From: Sandaracinobacteroides sp031425455
GTDB lineage: Bacteria > Pseudomonadota > Alphaproteobacteria > Sphingomonadales > Sphingomonadaceae
Assembly: GCA_031425455.1 (NCBI GenBank)
Contig: JANPJJ010000082.1
Location: 1 to 13,412 of the forward strand
DNA: 13,412 nt
Reading direction: 5' to 3'
Under the pieces are notes generated by a model. It saw nothing but the letters and a program-made list of their open reading frames with translations, had not been told where the DNA came from and did no database searches. Positions 1 through 6,949 of this stretch are shown here, piece by piece. Within the stretch, counting starts at the first letter, position 1. Each line of letters begins with the position of its first letter. The position numbers were made by a program, and so were the translations under genes.

Positions 1-50
1 GGATGGAGGGCGTGCGGCCGCCGCCGGACTATGACAAGCTCGACTTCTGA
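1..50 (+). CDS. 3' end of an unidentified upstream gene (partial)
   Basis: An open frame (codons from base 3) runs in from the left edge and stops at TGA 48-50. It would encode a short acidic C-terminus ending in PPPDYDKLDF. Only about 15 residues are visible, so no family can be named. Another frame is also open here, so this assignment rests mainly on the natural-looking hydrophilic tail, the position just before an intergenic repeat, and the same orientation as queG. The gene body lies outside the window. Confidence 0.4.
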   Translation, partial: MEGVRPPPDYDKLDF

Positions 51-89
51 GCTCGGCCGGCCGCTGCCCGCGCCGCAACCACCGCCCTC

Positions 90-167
90 ATCCCAGCGAA
101 GGCTGGGATCTCCCCCCTCGACCCGTGCGCAACCTCGACGCTGGGGGATCCCAGCCTTCGCTGGGAT
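90..167. repeat. REPIN-like pair of inverted hairpins upstream of queG
   Basis: Two 20-nt units face each other. Unit 1 (90-109) is an 8-bp perfect stem, ATCCCAGC/GCTGGGAT, with a GAAG loop. Unit 2 (148-167) has the same stem with a CTTC loop and is the exact reverse complement. Positions 90-110 and 147-167 therefore form a perfect 21-bp inverted repeat around a 36-nt spacer, so the DNA or RNA can fold either as two small hairpins or as one long one. A related pair occurs at 6855-6926. The arrangement (short palindromic units, inverted pairs of 70-80 bp, intergenic) matches REPINs and Neisseria dRS3-type elements. It ends 11 nt before the queG start codon. Confidence 0.85.
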
Positions 168-178
168 AACGGCTCAAG

Positions 179-1303
179 GTGAGTGACAGCGATCTGCCGG
201 GGGCACTCAAGATCGAAGCACGTCGGCTCGGCTTCGTGGCGTTCGGGATTGCCCCCGCCGATGCGGCGCCCGAAACCGCGGCGCGGCTGAACGCCTGGCT
301 GGCCGACGGCTGCCACGGCGGCATGCTCTGGATGGCCGAGACCGCGGAACGGCGGGGCAGCCCGACGGCGCTGTGGCCCGAGGTGCGGTCCGTCATCATG
401 CTGGGCCTGCCCTACACGCCGCCGCTGGACCCGGCGCGGAACCTGGCGCGCGCCGACCGGGCGACCATTTCGGTCTATGCGCTGGGGCGCGACTATCACG
501 ATGTGGTGAAGTCTCGGCTGAAGGCGCTTGCAGGGTGGCTGGCAACGCGCTCGGGCGAGCAGGTGAAGCTGTTCGTGGATACCGCGCCGGTGATGGAGAA
601 GCCGCTGGCCGAGGCAGCCGGGCTGGGCTGGCAGGGCAAGCATAGCAACCTGTTGTCCAGGCGGCACGGCAACTGGCTGTTCCTGGGCGCGATCTACACC
701 ACGGCCGAGCTGCCGGCGGTGCGCGATGCCGGCGCAACCGCAAGCTGCGGCAGCTGCACGGCCTGCATCGTCGCCTGCCCGACGGGCGCGATCGTGGCGC
801 CCTATCGGGTTGATGCGCGGGCGTGCATTTCCTACCTCACCATCGAGCATAAGGGCCCGATCCCCGAGCCCTACCGGGCGGCATTGGGGAACCGCATCTA
901 CGGCTGCGACGATTGCCTGGCCGCCTGCCCCTGGAACCGGTTCGCCGCCGCCCCGCCCGAGGAGGCGCTGCTGCCCCGCGCCGAGCTGGCGGCTCCGCGC
1001 CTCGCCGACCTGCTCGGGCTGGACGACGCAGCCTTTCGCGAGATTTTCTCGGGCTCCCCCATCAAGCGCATCGGGCGCGACCGGTTCGTGCGCAACTGCC
1101 TCTATGCCGCCGGGAACAGCGGGCTTTCCGCCTTGCGGCCGTCGATTTACGCACTGGTCGGCGATCCGGATCCGGCTGTCGCCGAAGCGGCATGTTGGGC
1201 ACTGGCCAGGCTAGGCCTCGGGCCGGTCGATGCTGCGCACCTTGGCGCGCATGTAGAGCCAGACGCCGAGGAAGATGGGGACAACGGCGACGGCAGTCCA
1301 TAG
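179..1303 (+). CDS. queG: Epoxyqueuosine reductase QueG
   Basis: This is the cobalamin-dependent iron-sulfur reductase that converts epoxyqueuosine to queuosine at tRNA position 34, the final step of queuosine synthesis, in the cytoplasm. The 374-residue length is normal for the family. The catalytic aspartate is D134 in the segment DTAPVMEKPLAEAAGLGWQG. Two 4Fe-4S clusters are visible: C190, C193, C196, C200 followed by Pro, and C243, C246, C250 followed by Pro (YGCDDCLAACPWN). The C-terminus carries a short HEAT-like segment. The start is GTG at 179; the N-terminal helix leading to LGFVAFGIA begins soon after, so little extension is possible. Only a weak AAGG precedes the GTG, and the upstream hairpin pair ends 11 nt before it. 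The last 93 nt overlap the convergent DUF3422 gene, and the tail there (after about residue 345) is acidic and low-complexity. Confidence 0.95.
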   Translation: MSDSDLPGALKIEARRLGFVAFGIAPADAAPETAARLNAWLADGCHGGMLWMAETAERRGSPTALWPEVRSVIMLGLPYTPPLDPARNLARADRATISVYALGRDYHDVVKSRLKALAGWLATRSGEQVKLFVDTAPVMEKPLAEAAGLGWQGKHSNLLSRRHGNWLFLGAIYTTAELPAVRDAGATASCGSCTACIVACPTGAIVAPYRVDARACISYLTIEHKGPIPEPYRAALGNRIYGCDDCLAACPWNRFAAAPPEEALLPRAELAAPRLADLLGLDDAAFREIFSGSPIKRIGRDRFVRNCLYAAGNSGLSALRPSIYALVGDPDPAVAEAACWALARLGLGPVDAAHLGAHVEPDAEEDGDNGDGSP

Positions 1304-2476
1304 CTCCGCCGTGCCGCCGAGCGGCGGGGCGATGCCCTTCAGCAGGTAGAGGGTCAGCCCGACAGCGTAATAGCTGACCGCCATCACCGACAGGCCCTCC
1401 ACCAGCTTCTGCAGCCGCACCTGCCGGGCCGAGGTGACGTTCATCGAACGCAGCAGTTCCACATTCTGCTCCTCGACCGACATCTCGACCCGGGTGCGAA
1501 GCAACGAGGTGGCACGCTCGATCCGGACCGACAGCGCCTCCAGCCGGTTGACGAAGCTGGCGCAGGTGCGCGCGGCCGGCAGCAGGCGGCGCTCGGTAAA
1601 CTCCTCCAGGGTGGGATAGCCGTCGACCGCCGTGCACGACAGCGCCTCCAGCCGGTCGGTCGCGATCGCGGTGTAGGCGGCCGTCGCGCTCATCCGGAAC
1701 GCGGTGGCCGCCGTGATCGAGGTGACCCGCGACGACAGTTCGCACAGCTCGTCCAGCAGGGCGCGGTCGCCCTCCCCCTTGGCCATGCGCTCGGCGATAT
1801 CGACCAACGCCAGTTCGGCCTCGCCCACATCGCGGGCCTTTTCCTGCGCCATCGGCAGCCCGAGCAGCGCCATGTTGCGGTAATTGCCCAGCTCCTGGAC
1901 CTTCTGGACAAGGCGCCCGAGGTCCATCGCCGACATGTCCTCGGCCGTAACCAGCAGGCGGCCGAAGCCGTCGCCGTGCAGCAGGAAATCGGACCAGACG
2001 CGCACCTTGCCGACATAGCAGCTGACGAGGTCGGTTTCGGAGAAGCCGACGTCGGCGGCCACCCGCACGCCTTCCGCTTCATCGGCGACGATCCCGATCC
2101 GGATCGCGCGAAGCACTCCGCCGGGCGCTTCCGTCAGCCAGTGCATCGCCGCCTTGTCGCCCTGAAGTTCGGCGAACACCTCGCCCGGCGACTTGCGCGG
2201 GAAGATGACGGTGGAGGTGGTGGCCTCCGAATGACGTTCCCACACATATTCGATACCGCCCGGGGCCTGGCCCGAGATGTGGCGCGCGCTGAGCTGCGCT
2301 TCGGCCCGGGCGACCCCGGGCATGGCGGCGGCATGGTCGCGCTCGCGGCCCTGGTCGGCAGCGTCGATGATGCGGACCACCTGTACCATCTGTGACGGCG
2401 CCGACAGGGCAGGCATGCGGCGCATGTGCATTTCGGACACGACCCGGCCGCGCAGCGGATGGTTGGTGAGCGTCAT
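1211..2476 (-). CDS. DUF3422 family membrane-anchored protein
   Basis: A 421-residue protein of the DUF3422 family, which is widespread in proteobacteria and has no known biochemical role. The N-terminus (LTNHPLRGRVVSEMHMRRMPAL) and the central region match the family as I know it. The C-terminus has two hydrophobic stretches at about residues 360-380 and 390-411 separated by a short Pro/Gly loop, followed by a basic tail, so the large N-terminal part is probably a soluble domain anchored by a C-terminal hairpin. A helical segment around 305-355 may be coiled. The ATG at 2476 is preceded by AAGAAGG with a 7-nt spacer, which fixes the start. The stop codon lies inside queG on the other strand, giving a 93-nt convergent overlap. 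It is probably transcribed separately from the genes at 2607-6809, since 130 bp separate them. Confidence 0.9.
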   Translation of the reverse strand: MTLTNHPLRGRVVSEMHMRRMPALSAPSQMVQVVRIIDAADQGRERDHAAAMPGVARAEAQLSARHISGQAPGGIEYVWERHSEATTSTVIFPRKSPGEVFAELQGDKAAMHWLTEAPGGVLRAIRIGIVADEAEGVRVAADVGFSETDLVSCYVGKVRVWSDFLLHGDGFGRLLVTAEDMSAMDLGRLVQKVQELGNYRNMALLGLPMAQEKARDVGEAELALVDIAERMAKGEGDRALLDELCELSSRVTSITAATAFRMSATAAYTAIATDRLEALSCTAVDGYPTLEEFTERRLLPAARTCASFVNRLEALSVRIERATSLLRTRVEMSVEEQNVELLRSMNVTSARQVRLQKLVEGLSVMAVSYYAVGLTLYLLKGIAPPLGGTAELWTAVAVVPIFLGVWLYMRAKVRSIDRPEA

Positions 2477-2606
2477 CGGATTACCTTCTTGCCAAGCTCA
2501 CGGAGGTTCCGCATCCGTTCGTTCGGGGGACTGCCGCCGGCGCGCGGTCGCGCTTGCAGTGGCAGATTCCCGCCACCGAACGCTGGCCCAAATGGCCGGC
2601 TTCCCG
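2477..2606. other. Intergenic region upstream of the DUF3422 gene
   Basis: 130 bp between the stop of the DoxX-like gene and the start of the DUF3422 gene. It should hold the DUF3422 promoter. I see a clear Shine-Dalgarno (2484-2490 on the minus strand) but no convincing -35/-10 pair. A weak 5-bp inverted repeat (GTGGC 2559-2563, GCCAC 2572-2576) and a 7-bp one (2520-2526 with 2576-2582) are within chance expectation for DNA this rich in GC. Confidence 0.4.
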
Positions 2607-2984
2607 TCACAAGCGGTTCCGCCAGGGCCAGTCGATCAGCCCGCCGGCGAACAGCGCCGCCCAGACGATCACCGGCTGGAACAGCAGGCGAGGCGCATGA
2701 TAGCCCCAGCCGAGTGCGGTGCCGCCCACGGCGATGCCTTCCACTGCGTGGCGGATGTTGGCCGGGAACACGCAGACAGCGTACAGCGCCAGCGCCCCGC
2801 CGGCGAGCCGCCGCCAGCGGGGCGTGAGGAGCGCAAGCGCGCCTGCAATCTCGGCGATGCCGGTGGCGAGCACGGTCTGGCGCGGGAACGGCACCCAGGG
2901 GGGCACGATCGCCATAAAGCTGTCGGTCGCGACGAGATGGCCGATGCCTGCCAGCAGGAATGCGGCTGCGAGCAGCCAGCGCAA
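2607..2984 (-). CDS. Small DoxX/COG4270-like integral membrane protein
   Basis: About 125 residues with four predicted membrane segments. The pattern LLAAAFLLAGIGHL, then IVPPWVPFP, then GIAEIAGALALLTP, then CVFPANIRHA is typical of the DoxX-like small membrane proteins grouped in COG4270; their biochemical role is not settled. The frame has no ATG or GTG ahead of the conserved core. The first standard alternative is TTG at 2984, used here, with no good ribosome site. An in-frame CTG at 2996 would add four residues (LRTA) and fit the usual family N-terminus better. The gene lies 58 nt downstream of the serine hydrolase on the same strand and could be its last co-transcribed partner. Family assignment is fairly secure; the start is not. 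Confidence 0.75.
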   Translation of the reverse strand: MRWLLAAAFLLAGIGHLVATDSFMAIVPPWVPFPRQTVLATGIAEIAGALALLTPRWRRLAGGALALYAVCVFPANIRHAVEGIAVGGTALGWGYHAPRLLFQPVIVWAALFAGGLIDWPWRNRL

Positions 2985-3042
2985 TGCCGTGCGCAGGCGC
3001 TCCGGCCGCCGGCTGCGGCGCTCGGGCCCGGCACGGGGGCGC

Positions 3043-4335
3043 TCAGCTTCTTGCGTCAGCGTTCAGCGCCTTCTTCAGATCCTCGTCCTTGGGGCCGGCT
3101 TCGTCGGAGAGCGACTGCATCATCAAGACCACGCCTTCGCCGCGCACCGGATCGATGTGGAACAAAGTCCGCGCCGCGCCGCCCCAGCCCCAGACGCCGG
3201 GATTAAATCCGTCGGCGGCGCTCCGGTCGGCGACAGTCGCCCGTCCGCCGCTCGCCAGCCCTTCGCCCGGCGCCATGAACAGGCCGGGGCGCAACTGGTT
3301 CGAAGTCGCCAGCCGCGCTGTTTCCCGGGTCAGCAGCCGCCGGCCCTGAAACATGCCGTCGTTCAGCATCATCTGCGCGAAACGGGCATAATTTTCCGCC
3401 GAGGAGACGAGGCCTGCGCCGCCGGCCAGCATCGTGGGGCGGGCCGCCCACTCGCTCTTCGCCGCACTGTCCACCAGGAGCGGCTTGTCGGCTGGCTTGC
3501 GGGTGGTCGCATCGACCCAGGCGTAGAGGCCGGCGAGCCGCTTCTGCTGTGCCGGTGTCACCCAGAAGCCGGTATCGGCCATGCCCAGCGGGTCGAACAG
3601 CTGCCGGGCGAAAATCCGGTCGAGCGTGGTTCCGGTCAGTCGCTCCAGCATCGCACCCGCCACATCCAGCGCGATCGAATAGCGGATTGCCTCGCCCGGC
3701 TCGGTGCGAAGCGGGACGGTTGCCAGCCGCGCCATATAGGTGGCGAGATCCGGTGCGGGCGGATCGCCCGGGGTCGCGAAAGTCGCGCTCGACATGGGTT
3801 GCAGGCCGAGCCGGACATATTCCTTCTCCAGCGGGCCGTTGCCCATGATGGTGTAGGTGAAGCCCGCCGTGTGGGTGAGGAGGTGGCGGACCAGGATCGG
3901 CTTCACCGCCGGCCGGGTCTCCAGCGACTTGTCGGGGTCGGTCAGCACCCGCATCTGCCGGAACTCCGGCATGATGTCGGCGATGGGGGTGTCCAGCGTC
4001 AGCCTGCCCGCCTCGACCTGCTGCAGAACCGCGATGCCGGTGATGGGCTTCGTCATCGAATAGACCCGCCAGATCGTCTGCGGCGTGACCGGTTCGCCGC
4101 CTTCGAAGGCAGTCCTGCCTGTCGTCAGCCAGGTCGGGCGGAAGGCGCCGGGCTTCACGATGCCGACGACGGCGCCCGGCACCCGGCCGTTGGCGACATA
4201 GCCGTCGATAAGGGCCTGGGTTGCGGGATAGGCCGACGCCCGGGCGAACAGCGGCGTGGCCGCGCCGGCGAGCAGCGTGCTCGATCCCATCGCCGCCAGC
4301 AGGCCGCGCCGGCTGAGGACTGGTCGGCTCAGCAT
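3043..4335 (-). CDS. TAT-exported serine hydrolase, class C beta-lactamase fold
   Basis: A 430-residue member of the beta-lactamase/esterase family (Pfam Beta-lactamase, EstB and penicillin-binding-protein relatives). The N-terminus has a twin-arginine signal, SRRGLLAAMG at residues 8-17, followed by a hydrophobic stretch and a likely cleavage near ARASA (31-35), so it is probably exported folded to the periplasm. The catalytic S-x-x-K is S93-M-T-K96. RHLLTHTAGF is at 150-159. The second motif is Y219-S-I (YSN-like). The third-motif region is GWGGAARTLFHIDP from residue 383, as in esterase-type members rather than true beta-lactamases. The open frame continues far upstream, but ATG 4335 gives a complete TAT signal and lies 14 nt past the patatin stop, suggesting co-transcription. 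No strong Shine-Dalgarno is visible. The substrate is unknown; ester or amide hydrolysis is the safe statement. Confidence 0.88.
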   Translation of the reverse strand: MLSRPVLSRRGLLAAMGSSTLLAGAATPLFARASAYPATQALIDGYVANGRVPGAVVGIVKPGAFRPTWLTTGRTAFEGGEPVTPQTIWRVYSMTKPITGIAVLQQVEAGRLTLDTPIADIMPEFRQMRVLTDPDKSLETRPAVKPILVRHLLTHTAGFTYTIMGNGPLEKEYVRLGLQPMSSATFATPGDPPAPDLATYMARLATVPLRTEPGEAIRYSIALDVAGAMLERLTGTTLDRIFARQLFDPLGMADTGFWVTPAQQKRLAGLYAWVDATTRKPADKPLLVDSAAKSEWAARPTMLAGGAGLVSSAENYARFAQMMLNDGMFQGRRLLTRETARLATSNQLRPGLFMAPGEGLASGGRATVADRSAADGFNPGVWGWGGAARTLFHIDPVRGEGVVLMMQSLSDEAGPKDEDLKKALNADARS

Positions 4336-4349
4336 CGACTGGCCGAGGT

Positions 4350-6809
4350 TCAGCCCGGCGTCTCCGGCTCCGGCGGCAGATTGTGCAGTTTCCATGCGGC
4401 CAGGGCCCCCTCGAGATCGTCGAACAACGGCTGGATGTCTGCCAGACGCGGGCGCTCCGTGGCAAGGACGGCCGTGAACAGCCGCGCCTTCCAGTGCGCG
4501 GGGTCGAGCCGGGCGGCGGGAACGCTGCTCAACACGATGTCGACCAGCCGCTCGGCGGCGTGCAGCCGGCCCCACAGATAGTCGTTCTCGCGGTAGGCCC
4601 GGCTGAAGAAGGCCGCGAAGGCGTTCAGCTGCCAGCCCTTCAGCGTGGCTCGCGCCCCGCCGGTCCGAAGCGCCACGGCATCCTCGGGCGAGATTCGGTC
4701 CACCTTCAGCTCGTCGAAACTGTCGGCGGCATCCTCCAGCATCATCGGCAGGATCGCGATGTCGTAGAAGGGAAAACCGAGCCAGGCGCGGACCATGTTG
4801 CGGAGCATCGGCCGGCCGAAGCCGGGGTCGGTCGCCGCCTGCACCAGCACCCGGTCGGCCTCGGCATCCAGCGTGGAGAGGCCGAGCGCGTCGGCCAGCG
4901 TGTCGATCGCGACGGACGCGGCTTCGGCGGTGTCCTCCGGGGCGGCCTCCAGCACCTTGCGCGCAGCTGCGGCCAGCTGCGGGATATCGGGCGGTTCGGC
5001 CGGGGTGCGGCGGGCCTGGAACGGCGCGGCGACGGCATAGAGTGCCGCTTTCAGCGCTTCGGCGCTGGCCCGCTCCACCGGATCGGACGACTCGGCGATC
5101 TCGGCCGACAGCCGGCGGATGAAGAAGCGAAGCCGCCGCACCCGGAACGCGATGTCGAGCTGCTTCAGGAGCTTCACATAGGCGCTGTTGTCGGGATCGC
5201 GGCCGACGGCGGCATCGTGGTGGAAGGCGCCGCGCGCCTCGGCGGCCCGGCGCAGCGCGAGCCTGAGCCGGGCCTGGTCTGCCGGGCCGAGCCGGGCGGC
5301 GGTCGCCAGCAGGCTGGCGCCCTCGTCCAGCACGGCGCGCAGCTTCAGCTGGGCGTAGGCGGCATAAGCGAACCCGGCCTCGCGCGCGGCGAGCGACTGG
5401 ATTCGCGAACGCGCCTTCCGCAGCCGGTCCGGCGTGACCGCGCGGAGGAAGAAGCGCAGGCCGACTGCGCGCAGGATCGCGGCGTCGACTGCCGGCGTCA
5501 TCGCATCCGTCACGTCGGTCACGCGGCGGATGCGTGCCGAGAGGGCGCTGATCGCCTCCAGGCTGTCGCGGATCGGTTGTTCGCGCGGGATGTCGGCGAG
5601 CGCGCGGAAGATGGTGCTGAAGAAGCCGGGCTCGCGCGGCACCCGGCGGCCATCCGGAGGTGCGTCGGCCGCTCCCTCCATTCCGGGCTTCGGGTCGATA
5701 TAGACGAAGCGGCGGTCGACTTCGCGGTGGGCGGGGCGCAGCCGGATCGCAGCGATTGCCGGGCCGAACGGCGCGTTGTTGAGGACGCTGCCGTCGATCA
5801 GCGATATCTCCCCGGCAGGCCGTTCGCCCGGCAGCTGCGCCGCCAGAAAGGCTTCGCGGCCCGGCCAGGGCTCGCCGCGATCCGCCATTCGCTGGTCGAT
5901 TTCGCCGATAGTGGCGGGCGGGAAGGCGCCGGGAAAGCTGGCGGTTGCCCGTGCCGCCAGCAGCAGCGCCGGGCGCTCGGCGGCAGGCTCGCGCGGGAAC
6001 AGCGCCCGCTCGCGGTCGGCGCCGTGGCGGCGAGTGACGGCGGGCGACGCGAAAGCGAAGATCAGCCGATGCTCGCGTTCGGTGATGCTGGGCGGCGAGT
6101 GGATCCCGAGTTCGGCGTTGACGCCCCAAAAGTCGGTGACGGTGACGTAGAGATCGAGCGGCAGCGTCGGCGGCACGAGCGGCCGGCCGCAATTGCCGGC
6201 CGCCATCGCGTCCATCGCCTTGTCGAGCATCAGGGTCAGCGTATCGCCGGAAAAGGGTGGCTTGAACCAGCGGCTGCGCACGAAGCGGGCGAGCTTCAGT
6301 GCGACTTCGGCGCGGACCTCCGGCACATCGACCGACGCCAGGCTGGCCGATTGGCGCGCCGCGAACCAGGCGACCGGCTCCTTGTAGAATTGCGCCAGCC
6401 GCTGAGTGAACGCGCTCTTGCGCGCCTCGGGCGCGAGCAGATGCTCGACGTCGGCCTCCTCCAGCCACATCGCGGTCAGCGGCTCCAGATCATGCCCCTG
6501 CGACAGCGCGTTCGACAGCAGCACCGCGTTCAGCCCGCCTGCGGACGCGCCGGCCAGGATATCGCAGATGACGCTGAGGTCGGTCGAGATGCCGACGGCG
6601 CGAAGCAGGTCGAGCCAGACGGCTTCGGTGTCTCCTTCGATCAGATGGGTATCGGGCGCGCCATAAGGCCTTCGGTTGGCCTCGCGCTTGCGTGCCTCGC
6701 TTGCCTTCAGGAGTTTCCACAGCTCCTTGGTGACGCCGTGCATATAGACGGCGAGGCTGACCCCGCCATAGCAGACCAGCGCGAGGCGGAGTTCCTTTTC
6801 GCGGATCAT
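4350..6809 (-). CDS. Patatin-like phospholipase (TIGR03607 type)
   Basis: An 819-residue patatin-related protein. Family members are lipid acyl hydrolases with a Ser-Asp dyad. The oxyanion-hole motif is YGGVSLAVYMHG at 14-25, replacing the usual DGGG. The nucleophile elbow is G87-A-S89-A-G91-G. The second catalytic residue is D339 in the DGS motif (LIDGSVLNNAPF). The segment after about residue 420 is a long helical domain, consistent with the DUF3376-type C-terminus of this subfamily. No signal peptide or membrane segment is evident, so it is probably cytoplasmic or peripherally membrane-bound. The upstream frame closes at a stop 21 nt before ATG 6809, so the start is this ATG; however, the best Shine-Dalgarno (6833-6839) points to another ATG at 6831 in a different frame. 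The stop is 14 nt before the serine hydrolase start. Confidence 0.92.
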   Translation of the reverse strand: MIREKELRLALVCYGGVSLAVYMHGVTKELWKLLKASEARKREANRRPYGAPDTHLIEGDTEAVWLDLLRAVGISTDLSVICDILAGASAGGLNAVLLSNALSQGHDLEPLTAMWLEEADVEHLLAPEARKSAFTQRLAQFYKEPVAWFAARQSASLASVDVPEVRAEVALKLARFVRSRWFKPPFSGDTLTLMLDKAMDAMAAGNCGRPLVPPTLPLDLYVTVTDFWGVNAELGIHSPPSITEREHRLIFAFASPAVTRRHGADRERALFPREPAAERPALLLAARATASFPGAFPPATIGEIDQRMADRGEPWPGREAFLAAQLPGERPAGEISLIDGSVLNNAPFGPAIAAIRLRPAHREVDRRFVYIDPKPGMEGAADAPPDGRRVPREPGFFSTIFRALADIPREQPIRDSLEAISALSARIRRVTDVTDAMTPAVDAAILRAVGLRFFLRAVTPDRLRKARSRIQSLAAREAGFAYAAYAQLKLRAVLDEGASLLATAARLGPADQARLRLALRRAAEARGAFHHDAAVGRDPDNSAYVKLLKQLDIAFRVRRLRFFIRRLSAEIAESSDPVERASAEALKAALYAVAAPFQARRTPAEPPDIPQLAAAARKVLEAAPEDTAEAASVAIDTLADALGLSTLDAEADRVLVQAATDPGFGRPMLRNMVRAWLGFPFYDIAILPMMLEDAADSFDELKVDRISPEDAVALRTGGARATLKGWQLNAFAAFFSRAYRENDYLWGRLHAAERLVDIVLSSVPAARLDPAHWKARLFTAVLATERPRLADIQPLFDDLEGALAAWKLHNLPPEPETPG

Positions 6810-6828
6810 GGTGTGCAGAACGGCATAT

Positions 6829-6839
6829 CATGCCCTCCC
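6829..6839 (-). promoter_or_regulatory. Strong Shine-Dalgarno aimed at an out-of-frame ATG before the patatin gene
   Basis: On the minus strand GGGAGGG (6839-6833) is followed after one base by ATG (6831-6829). This ATG is in a different frame from the patatin ATG at 6809, which is 23 nt from the GGGAGGG and has no good site of its own. The spacing to 6831 is also unusually short. It may be chance in GC-rich DNA, or a start for an overlapping leader reading frame that affects patatin translation. Confidence 0.35.
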
Positions 6840-6854
6840 TGCACATTGTTTGTC

Positions 6855-6926
6855 ACCCCAGCGAAGGCTGGGGTGTCCCGGCGTGGTTCAGGCGGCAAGC
6901 GGGGAGATGCCAGCCTTCGCTGGCAT
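6855..6926. repeat. Second REPIN-like pair of inverted hairpins
   Basis: Unit 1 (6855-6874) has an 8-bp stem ACCCCAGC/GCTGGGGT with a GAAG loop. Unit 2 (6907-6926) has the stem ATGCCAGC/GCTGGCAT with a CTTC loop. The spacer is 32 nt. Orientation and overall size match the pair at 90-167. The units differ from each other and from the first pair at stem positions 2 and 3, and every change is matched on the other arm, so each hairpin stays perfect. The element fills the gap between the end of the dehydrogenase gene and the start of the patatin gene, both on the minus strand. It could act as a transcription terminator for the former, although no T-run follows it. Confidence 0.85.
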
Positions 6927-6949
6927 GACAGAGCGAGGGTGGCCGAACC

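Noticed and set aside
2559..2576. GTGGC/GCCAC inverted repeat as a terminator or operator
   Set aside because: Only a 5-bp stem with no T-run, expected by chance at this GC content.
2719..4581. 620-codon plus-strand frame opposite the serine hydrolase and DoxX-like genes
   Set aside because: It crosses several real genes on the other strand and shows no recognisable motif; an antisense shadow.
4336..6468. Long N-terminal extension of the serine hydrolase frame through the patatin gene
   Set aside because: The extension is Arg/Ala-rich shadow of patatin; the TAT signal starting at 4335 marks the true N-terminus.
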